Shown: one piece after another, positions 46,183-53,024 of the stretch
How the letters are laid out: the number at the start of each line of letters is the position of its first letter
How positions within the stretch are numbered: the stretch's first letter is position 1
Translations under genes and position numbers: made by a program
Source: DATJLY01 sp035518375
GTDB lineage: Bacteria; Pseudomonadota; Alphaproteobacteria; ATCC43930; CGMCC-115725
Direction of reading: 5' to 3'
NCBI GenBank assembly: GCA_035518375.1
Contig: DATIXQ010000130.1
Coordinates: 19,286-83,285, forward strand
Length of the DNA stretch: 64,000 nt
The notes under the pieces: generated by a model
Database searches by the model: none
What the model was told of the DNA's origin: nothing
Seen by the model: the letters and a program-made list of their open reading frames with translations, nothing else

Positions 46183-47184
46183 TCATTCCCTGTCCGCTCC
46201 GGCCGCCGCCGCTCCAACCCGGGTGACGAGCTGCCGGGTCTCGATGGCATGCCACGCGATCAACGCCGGAAGCCCCAATACGACCTCGCGTATGCGCTTC
46301 AGCAACGACAGTTCGATCGCCGCCTGCGGGCTGATGCCGAGCAATCCACATATGAGGATATAGCCGCCTTCCTGCACGCCGAGCGAGCCCGGGATGGCGA
46401 ACCCCACCGCGCGCACCGCCTGGCCTAGGCTCTCGATGATCAGGCCCTCGCGGAAATCAACCGACACCCCAACGAGGTAGAGAGCGAGCATGACTTCGAG
46501 CCCACCGAGCAGCCACGAAATCAGATGATAGCCGCATGCCAATCCCAGCCTCGCCGGGGCGGCGTACAACACGACGATGGCGCGATGCAATCCGCCGATC
46601 TCGCCCAGGGACGACCACAGCGATCCGCGCTCGACGAGCCTGACCAGAGCGCGCTCAACGAGATGAAACAGGCCAAAGCGCTGCGCGACGATGAAGAGAC
46701 TTACGACAACCGCCGCCAGCGCGATGGCCCCGATCATCCACGGCAGGATGCGCGTCTCGTGCAAGCCGGGGATGAGCAGTGCCAAGCCGAGCAGCGTAAA
46801 GATGATCTGGCTGACCATTTCCATGGTGAGGTCGACCGCGGCGCTGGCGCCGCCCGCCGCGAGCGGCACGCCAACGCGGCGGAGAAGGCGGGCGCCGACG
46901 AATTCGCCCCCGATCTGAGCCACCGGGAGCAGATTGTTCACGGCCTCCCTGATCCAACGCACGCCCAAAAGGGTGCTCAACCGAGGCGGCCGCTCCACCG
47001 GCAGCAATACGCGCCACCCAAGCGCCGAGTAGATCATTTGCAACGGGTGGAACGCGATCACCAAAAGCACTCCCCAGCCGACGCTGGCGAGGCCGTTGGA
47101 GATCTCGGCGAAGCCGAAATATCCACCCAGCGCAAGCGCGAGCGCCAAACCCAGCGCCGTGGTTAGCGCGAGAGACAGCTTCAC
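46183..47184 (-). CDS. UPF0104 / LPG-synthase transmembrane-domain family protein
   Basis: A 333-residue protein with about eight transmembrane helices, of the lysylphosphatidylglycerol synthase flippase-domain (HpnL-like, UPF0104) family: LLPVAQIGGEFVGARLL and GVQEGGYILICGLLGI are the family's conserved re-entrant segments. No synthase domain is attached. GTG 47184 overlaps the TGA of the ppd gene (GTGA). In this operon it may flip the phosphonolipid or its precursor across the inner membrane. This role is inferred. Confidence 0.75.
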   Translation of the reverse strand: MKLSLALTTALGLALALALGGYFGFAEISNGLASVGWGVLLVIAFHPLQMIYSALGWRVLLPVERPPRLSTLLGVRWIREAVNNLLPVAQIGGEFVGARLLRRVGVPLAAGGASAAVDLTMEMVSQIIFTLLGLALLIPGLHETRILPWMIGAIALAAVVVSLFIVAQRFGLFHLVERALVRLVERGSLWSSLGEIGGLHRAIVVLYAAPARLGLACGYHLISWLLGGLEVMLALYLVGVSVDFREGLIIESLGQAVRAVGFAIPGSLGVQEGGYILICGLLGISPQAAIELSLLKRIREVVLGLPALIAWHAIETRQLVTRVGAAAAGADRE

Positions 47185-48365
47185 CGGGTAGCGCCTATAG
47201 CGAAAGGCGGGGCGGCGCTCGATTTCGCGGGTTCCGCAAGAAATCCCTTGAAGCGCCGTGCCACATCCTCGGGCGCGATCGTCGGGCGCCCAAGCTTGCT
47301 CATCGAGCCCGGGGCGATGCGTGCATGAATCAAGGCAGGTTTGGGAGCGGATGCGGCGGCGCGGTACGCTCGCTCGAACCCATCCAATGTGTTGCACGAG
47401 ACGGCGTAGCGGTAGCTGCAAGCCAGCGCCACCCCGGCAAAATCGACCGAGCTCGAAACTGTCGGCTGGCCGCCGGTCGAATCATGGACGCCGTTGTCGA
47501 GCACGATATGGATCAGGCCGGCCGGTGCGTAGGCGCCAATCGTCGCGAAGCTGCCGAGCTTCATCAGCGCAGCACCGTCGCCGTCGAGAACGACGACGGG
47601 CCGCGACACGTTGAGCGCGACGCCGAGGCCCATGCCCGAGGCGCAACCCATCGAGCCCACCTGGTAGAGATGCTGCGGCCGGTCAGCGAGGGTGAAAAGC
47701 TCGCGCCCGCATTTGCCGGTGGTGGCGATGACCGCCGCCGCGGGGTCGACGAGCGCCAAGAAGCGCTCGAGCACGGCGGCACGTTCGGGCTGTTCGCCGG
47801 CCATGCTCAGATCGTCGCGCGTGCCCGCGTCGATGCGCCGGCGCGGCGGGAGATCGAGCCCGTCATCACGAACGCTGCCCTGTTCCATGACGAACGCGAA
47901 GGGCAGTTCGCGCTCCGCCATTCGCGCGGCGGCGTGTCCGAGTGCCGCAGGCAATGCCTCCGCAAACTGCGGAAAGGCTTCATTCTCGACGTCGATCAGG
48001 GACAGCAGCTTCTGCGTGATCTGCCCCATCAGCACATGTTGCGGCTCGTCCTTGATGCCCGGCTGACCGCGCCACGTCGTGATCAGCAACGTCGGGATGC
48101 GAAAGGGCGCATTGAGCGAGGTCAGCGGATTGACGGTGTTGCAGAGTCCGGAATTCTGGCACATGACCACCGTCTTCCGCCCGGCCAACCAGGCGCCGGC
48201 GGCGATGGCCACCGCTTCGCCTTCGCTTGCCGCGCCGACATAGGCGAGCGCCGGGCGGCTCAGCACGCCGTTGATCAACGGCGTGAGGAAGCTGCAGGGC
48301 ACGCCTGCGTAGAAATCGAAACCATGGCTCGCAGCGGCGGCGAAGAAGTCGGCAGCCGTGATCAT
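47181..48365 (-). CDS. ppd: phosphonopyruvate decarboxylase
   Basis: A 394-residue thiamine-diphosphate enzyme. GVPCSFLTPLINGV and ASEGEAVAIAAGAWLAG near the start and the TPP-Mg motif GDGAALMKLGS...DNGVHDSTGGQ match Ppd, which pulls the unfavourable PEP-mutase equilibrium forward by making phosphonoacetaldehyde. ATG 48365 sits 6 bases after AGGGA; the adjacent ATG 48368 is equally possible. The gene is 11 bases downstream of pepM and overlaps the flippase-like gene. Confidence 0.9.
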   Translation of the reverse strand: MITAADFFAAAASHGFDFYAGVPCSFLTPLINGVLSRPALAYVGAASEGEAVAIAAGAWLAGRKTVVMCQNSGLCNTVNPLTSLNAPFRIPTLLITTWRGQPGIKDEPQHVLMGQITQKLLSLIDVENEAFPQFAEALPAALGHAAARMAERELPFAFVMEQGSVRDDGLDLPPRRRIDAGTRDDLSMAGEQPERAAVLERFLALVDPAAAVIATTGKCGRELFTLADRPQHLYQVGSMGCASGMGLGVALNVSRPVVVLDGDGAALMKLGSFATIGAYAPAGLIHIVLDNGVHDSTGGQPTVSSSVDFAGVALACSYRYAVSCNTLDGFERAYRAAASAPKPALIHARIAPGSMSKLGRPTIAPEDVARRFKGFLAEPAKSSAAPPFAIGATR

Positions 48366-48375
48366 CATCAGTCCC

Positions 48376-50028
48376 TTATGTGAAATTGCGTGCGTTCGCA
48401 AGATCGTCGAGCGTGTCGACATCGAGCCAGTGGCCCATGACGTAATGCACGAAGACCGGATGCTTGGCCGCAAGCCGCGTGAGCAGCATCGGCATGTCAG
48501 TGCTTTCGAGCTTTCCCTCGGCTTCGATGAGGTCGAGCTCTTGGCGCAGCCATGCGGCGCCTTGCGCGGTAAAGCGGGCCAAGCCGATCCACTCGCCGTT
48601 GCTTTGCGACACCGGCAAATCCGGAGAGACGACGCGCAGATGGACCGGAGCATCGTCCAGATAATTGCCGGAGAACCGCCGTTCGGCCTCGACCAAGTCA
48701 CACGGCGTCGCGCGCGCGCGCGCGCCGCGCGCGTCGACGGCAACAACGACGTCGCCGTCGGACGCCAACAATCCGTCGAGAATATACCGGCGGAACAGAA
48801 CGTCGCCGTAGACGACGATTGTCTCGCCGTCGAGTCGCTCCCGAGCGCACGCCAGCGAGTAGACTTCGCCCGTCTCGGCATAGCGGTCATTGTCGACCAT
48901 GGCGATACCGTTCAGGGCGATCGCCTCTTTATGATATCCGCGGACAACCGCAATAGAGCGGATCCCGCTGTCGGAGAGTAGCGAAACCAACCGCTGCAGC
49001 AGCGATTGCCCGCGCACGTCGACCATGCACTTGGGCTGGTCGCGCGTAAGGTCGCCGAGATCGCCGCGTGTCGCCGCGAGGACCACCGCTGTCGCGGTCG
49101 ATCGCCCGGGAAGGTAGCGTCGTTCCGCCGCTTCCAATTCGGCATTGCCGACCAGGCGAAATATTTCTTGCACGCTCGCAACGCGGCCCTCCACCTCCTG
49201 CAAGGATTCGTTGTCCCGGATGCGGCGGCACGTTTCCTCCATCGCCGTGATCGCGGCGCGCAAGTTGTGATTCGCCCAGATCACGGTCGAAATGCCTGCC
49301 TGGCGGAACAGCGGCGTTGGGGTCGCGTGATAGGTCGTCGGTACGATGACCAGCGGGCAGCGTTTCTGCCACCGGTCGGCGAAAGCCAGAATCTCGTTTG
49401 CCGTGGTCTGCTTGGAATGGATGAGGATCGCGTCCGCTCCGGCGGCACGATAGGCTTCGGCGCGCAGCAGCGCCTCGTCCAGCCCTCGTCCGGAAATGAG
49501 CGCCTCGGTACGCGCGACGATGACGAAGTCGTCGTCGCTTTGACTGTCTTTTCCGGCCTTGATTCGCCCCGAAAACTCATCGATGTCGGCGAGCGGCTGG
49601 CGGTCGCCGACGAAGGAATTGGTCTTCGGGAACAACTTGTCCTCGATGCAGACGCCGGCGATCCGGCGTTCGCAAAGCTTGCGCACGAGGCGCCTTACAT
49701 TATTGAAGTTGCCATAGCCGGTATCGCCGTCGACGAGGATCGGCAACTCCGTCGCTTCAGCCATGAACTCCAGCACCTCGAGCACCTGGGTCCACGAGGC
49801 TTCATTGCTGTCGCGTAGGCCGAGACTGGCGGAGATCGTCAGGCCCGACGCCCAGATGCCGGGAAAGCCGGCTTCCTCGACGATCTTCGCGGAAAGGCCG
49901 CTGTGCGCCTCCATGAGGAAGCTCAAGAATGGCGAGTGGATCTCGGCACGGAGCGCGGCAGCCCTGCTGCGTCGCCGACCATTCGCCTGCCGATTCCGCT
50001 TCACTTGTTGCCGGGGCAAGCTGTCCAT
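48376..50028 (-). CDS. pepM: phosphoenolpyruvate mutase fused to a nucleotidyltransferase domain
   Basis: A 550-residue two-domain protein. Residues about 25-300 are PEP mutase: the diagnostic loop EDKLFPKTNS is at 129-138, with VDGDTGYGN just before it. Residues about 312-550 are a nucleotidyltransferase like those of sugar-phosphate or AEP activation. Its nucleotide loop reads VLAATRGDLGDLTRDQPK: one residue shorter than the canonical L-A-A-G-x-G-x-R-L, with the G and the Arg lost. Fusions of PepM and nucleotidyltransferase are known in phosphonate clusters. ATG 50028 with GAGG upstream was used. It is the first gene of the operon. Confidence 0.9.
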   Translation of the reverse strand: MDSLPRQQVKRNRQANGRRRSRAAALRAEIHSPFLSFLMEAHSGLSAKIVEEAGFPGIWASGLTISASLGLRDSNEASWTQVLEVLEFMAEATELPILVDGDTGYGNFNNVRRLVRKLCERRIAGVCIEDKLFPKTNSFVGDRQPLADIDEFSGRIKAGKDSQSDDDFVIVARTEALISGRGLDEALLRAEAYRAAGADAILIHSKQTTANEILAFADRWQKRCPLVIVPTTYHATPTPLFRQAGISTVIWANHNLRAAITAMEETCRRIRDNESLQEVEGRVASVQEIFRLVGNAELEAAERRYLPGRSTATAVVLAATRGDLGDLTRDQPKCMVDVRGQSLLQRLVSLLSDSGIRSIAVVRGYHKEAIALNGIAMVDNDRYAETGEVYSLACARERLDGETIVVYGDVLFRRYILDGLLASDGDVVVAVDARGARARATPCDLVEAERRFSGNYLDDAPVHLRVVSPDLPVSQSNGEWIGLARFTAQGAAWLRQELDLIEAEGKLESTDMPMLLTRLAAKHPVFVHYVMGHWLDVDTLDDLANARNFT

Positions 50029-50361
50029 GACGGCCTCGCGCCTTTTTTTACGCTTGGATCCTGTCCCGGGCTTTGCTCGCGCTGCCCTTCGCGGACATCC
50101 TCGTTTGCTCAAGGAAACATCCACAAGCGTTGCCGAGTGAGGGGAACTATCAGAGAAATGTCAAGTATGTGACAGACCCGAGGGGGCCAACGCCCCCCTG
50201 GTTGTCGAGACGGCCGTCAGGCTGGGCGAAATGGAGAAAGACCCAACGATCCCCATTCAGGCCGATTTCGAATTGACGGCGGCCACATTCAAACGATTGG
50301 CCCAGGCCATCTAGCGCGGGAATCCCTAGAGTGCAGCTGGTCATCAGGAGCGGAGGCAGCG
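50029..50361. other. 333-base region upstream of the phosphonate operon
   Basis: The spacer between pepM and the SMP-30 gene, transcribed outward in both directions. It contains a TTGACA on the minus strand (plus-strand TGTCAA 50159-50164) that could belong to the pepM promoter, but I see no matching -10. A GC hairpin (GGGGGC-CAAC-GCCCCC) lies near 50182. Short ORFs on both strands (for example 64 codons on the minus strand at 50150-50344) have no recognisable character. Confidence 0.4.
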
Positions 50362-51381
50362 ATGTCGACTGGCGGAAATCCGATCATCGGCTTTCAGGTA
50401 AAGCGGGAGGACATCGCTTATACCGGGCACGATCTGCAACGCCCGGAATGCATCCTGGCTGAGCGCGACGGCTCGTTGTGGAGTGCCGATGCCCGCGGCG
50501 GCGTCGTCCACATCCGTCCGGACGGTTCGCAGCATCTGATCACGCAGCAGGTGACGACGAGGTTCTCCCAGGCGTCGTCGGAGGAGGAACGCTACACTAC
50601 CGGCACGCTGCCCAATGGTCTGGCCTTTGCGCGAAACGGCGATCTCATCATTTCGAACTTCGGGACCGATCGTTTGGAGGTCATGACGCGTTCAGGGGAA
50701 TCCCGCGTCTTGGTCGATCGGCTCGACGGCAATCCGATCGGCAAGGTCAATTTCGTTTTGCGAGACTCCAAGGACCGGTTGTGGATCACGGTGTCGACGC
50801 GCACCCGGAACTGGATGAAGGCCGTCAGTCCGAATGTACGCGATGGTTTCGTTGCGCTTTACGACAAGGGGCACCTGCGGATTGTCGCGGACGGGTTCGC
50901 CTTCACGAACGAGGTCCGTCTCGATGCCCGCGAAGAATGGCTCTATGTCGTCGAGACCTGCGGCAGACGGATTACGCGTCTTCGCGTTGCGTCCGACGGC
51001 TCTTTGAGCGAGCGCGAGATCTTCGGTCCCGCCGATCATGGCGCTTTCATCGATGGAATCGCCTTCGACGCGTTCGGAAATCTTTGGGGCACGCATGTCT
51101 TCGCAGATCGTATCTTCGCAATCACGCCCAATGGGGATCTGGACATCCTCCTGGATGACGGGAATCCCCGGGCTAACCAAGAGCTCGAACGAGCTTTCTT
51201 GGCAGACCAAGTCACGCCGGAGCTGATGCTCTCCTGCGGCGGGGCGATTGCTCCCTGGTTCGCCAGCGTGACGTTTGGAGGTCCCGACCTCCAGACTGTT
51301 TATGTCGGAAGCCTTCGCGGCACGCGAATACCGTACTTTCGCTCCCCGATCCCCGGCGCGCCCATGATCCACTGGGGCTGA
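50362..51381 (+). CDS. SMP-30/gluconolactonase/LRE-family protein
   Basis: A 339-residue six-bladed beta-propeller protein of the lactonase type. The metal-ligand Glu is in RPECILAERDG, and repeated beta-propeller motifs (GLAFARNGDLIIS, DSKDRLWITVS, AFDAFGNLWGT) run along the chain. It is probably a soluble sugar-lactone or ester hydrolase. ATG 50362 has GGAGGCAGCG just upstream. No clear partner genes. Confidence 0.8.
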   Translation: MSTGGNPIIGFQVKREDIAYTGHDLQRPECILAERDGSLWSADARGGVVHIRPDGSQHLITQQVTTRFSQASSEEERYTTGTLPNGLAFARNGDLIISNFGTDRLEVMTRSGESRVLVDRLDGNPIGKVNFVLRDSKDRLWITVSTRTRNWMKAVSPNVRDGFVALYDKGHLRIVADGFAFTNEVRLDAREEWLYVVETCGRRITRLRVASDGSLSEREIFGPADHGAFIDGIAFDAFGNLWGTHVFADRIFAITPNGDLDILLDDGNPRANQELERAFLADQVTPELMLSCGGAIAPWFASVTFGGPDLQTVYVGSLRGTRIPYFRSPIPGAPMIHWG

Positions 51382-51437
51382 CGAGCCCCCGCCCGAGCGT
51401 CGGCCTGACGATCCAGCGAGGAAGAATGGGGCTGGCC

Positions 51438-52661
51438 CTACGAAAGACCGAGCCTCTGCACTTGCGCGCCGGGCACGAGGTTCATCCGCCCGATCGCCTG
51501 GCTTCGCTGATCCTCGCTCGCAAGCAATTGTCGACGCAGCGCGATGATCGCGCGGGCAAGAAGGGTTCGGTCCCAGAACCAGGCTTGCATCTGGCGGCTC
51601 GAGGGAACGGCGCCATCCGCAGCCATCGCCTCGAGGTAGTACGACTTTAGGTCGTCGACGGCCCACCGAAGCACCTGCACGGGACTGACAGCGGGATCCG
51701 AAGCGGCGGACGGCGTGCCCGCCAGAAAATCCGCCAGCAGCGTCGCACATTCGTCGACGCCGCGGCCGCTTAATCCGACCATCGTTCGGCCGTTCGACGC
51801 AACGAAGCGAGCGTGGAAGGGCGCAACCGCGCGAATTTCCTCGCGCAGCGCGCGTTCGAGGGCGGCGCGGTTCGCAACGTCGATCTCGCCAGGCGCAAGG
51901 TCGAACGGCGGGTTCCAGCCGGCGATGCCGACCGCGGTCGGATCATCTTCGGGAAAGTCTTCGAGTATGACCGGCCCAGCACTTGCTTCGAGAAGGCGCA
52001 AAGCCGCGGTTATGACCTTGACCTGGAATTGCTCGTTGCGCGGCGGACCGAGCGGCCGGCCAAGTTCGAACGGAACCCACATCGCACGCGGCGGACGCAC
52101 CTTCTCGCTGTGCAGCCGGATGAGGCTGATCGCGACCGCCGGCACACCTTCTTCTTCCAGGTAATGTGCGAGCGCGCACACGGCGCGCGTGCAGAGGGGT
52201 CAAACAGGCGTCAGCAGCACCGCGTCAACGCGATCGGACTTGAGACGGCCGGCAACCTCGCGCACCTGCATTTCCATGCCGCGCGGGTCGCTTGCGCCCA
52301 TGAAGGAGTAGTGCGTCGCGGCAACCGAACCAATGGTTCCCGCCGCCGCCATCGCGCGCAGGCGCTCGATCGGAAAGACCACATTGATGTCGCGCTCGAA
52401 CCCCGTACGGTCGAAATTGACCGAGACATGGCTCATCACGATCTGGTCTGGCGGGGTGTCGGCGGGAAGAACACGATAATCGGTGTTGCCCGACACGAAC
52501 GGACGTTCGCCGCGTCGTACGAGGCCCGCCGAGGTCACGATGGCCACGCGGCGCCGGGCGAGCGCGGGACCGGAAACGAACGGTGTCGTCTCGAAGCTGG
52601 GGCATTCGAGATTGGCCATGCCCGTTTGGGTAGCGGGCGGAAGGTCGGTCATCCGTACCAT
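51438..52661 (-). CDS. GrdB/PrdB-like reductase selenoprotein, in-frame UGA read as Sec154
   Basis: A 407-residue protein encoded across one TGA (52202-52200). Upstream of it are 153 codons ending DAVLLTPV and downstream the same frame continues PLCTRAVCALAHYLEEEG...; both halves match the glycine/sarcosine/betaine/D-proline reductase selenoprotein-B family (VSGNTDYRVLPADTP, DINVVFPIERLR, HYSFMG; then RPPRAMWVPFELGRPLGPP). In this family the active site is Sec-x-x-Cys at this position. The two open halves are therefore one gene, not two. ATG 52661 is used, with a second ATG 9 bases later. A stalk-like hairpin follows the UGA (next entry). Reductase activity is inferred. Confidence 0.8.
52172..52202 (-). 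promoter_or_regulatory. putative bacterial SECIS element after the UGA codon
   Basis: Downstream of the UGA (52202-52200) the minus strand can fold into GCGCGC (52188-52183) - CGUGU - GCGCGC (52177-52172). The 6-bp stem closes a 5-base loop with G at its second position, and the loop begins 17 bases after the UGA. This fits the published consensus for bacterial SECIS: a short apical loop with a G among its first two bases, about 16-37 bases from the UGA. The region is GC-rich, so alternative pairings exist. Confidence 0.6.
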
Positions 52662-52869
52662 GCCGGCATCTTACCAGCTTTTGGCGCCGGGGCTACGGCG
52701 CGACATCGGTTCGCGATCTCGGTGCGGAGATGATCTGGTATTGCCAATTTCCTGGTCGCGGAAAAATCGAGCGAGCGAGATCGAATTGGTGGGCGACATA
52801 GCGGCCATGATAGACATCTCGAACTTGACGAATGCCCGCGCGTCGACACTTTCCGCAGTTCGGTAAAGA

Positions 52870-52946
52870 TGGTAGCGGGGGAGGGAGTTGAACCCCCGAC
52901 CTTGGGATTATGATTCCCCTGCTCTAACCAACTGAGCTACCCCGCC
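52870..52946 (-). tRNA. tRNA-Met (anticodon CAU, elongator type)
   Basis: A 77-nt cloverleaf including the encoded CCA. Acceptor arm GGCGGGG/CCCCGCU; D arm GCUC-AGUUGGUUA-GAGC; anticodon loop AUCAUAA gives CAU; T arm GGGGG-UUCAACU-CCCUC. The CAU anticodon could also belong to lysidine-modified tRNA-Ile2, but the body resembles alphaproteobacterial elongator tRNA-Met. The top of the anticodon stem has a G27-A43 mismatch. Confidence 0.9.
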
Positions 52947-52991
52947 GCCAAGCGCGGCATATAGGAAAGGGGCGCGGCCGGCGTCAAGGCG

Positions 52992-53016
52992 ACGCGCCCG
53001 CGGCGCGCGGGCGCGT
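52992..53016. terminator. 11-bp GC hairpin at the 3' end of the molybdopterin-enzyme gene
   Basis: ACGCGCCCGCG / CGCGGGCGCGT with a 3-base loop, just downstream of the stop at 53025. There is no U-tract, so it is only a terminator candidate; it could equally slow transcription or protect the transcript. Confidence 0.4.
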
Positions 53017-53024
53017 GCCTTGCC

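Noticed and set aside
46183..47184. Full lysylphosphatidylglycerol synthase
   Set aside because: Only the transmembrane flippase-like part is present; no aminoacyl-transferase domain follows.
50150..50344. 64-codon ORF upstream of the phosphonate operon
   Set aside because: No recognisable domain, no ribosome site, and the opposite-strand reading is equally plausible; I could not support a gene.
51438..52181. Independent gene starting at GTG 52181
   Set aside because: It shares frame and family with the upstream 153 codons; the intervening TGA falls exactly at the family's redox-active position, so one gene with Sec is favoured.
52870..52946. tRNA called as tRNA-Ile2 (CAU, lysidine) or initiator tRNA
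   Set aside because: The body resembles elongator tRNA-Met, and it lacks the initiator features (unpaired first base pair, three GC pairs in the anticodon stem); Ile2 cannot be fully excluded.
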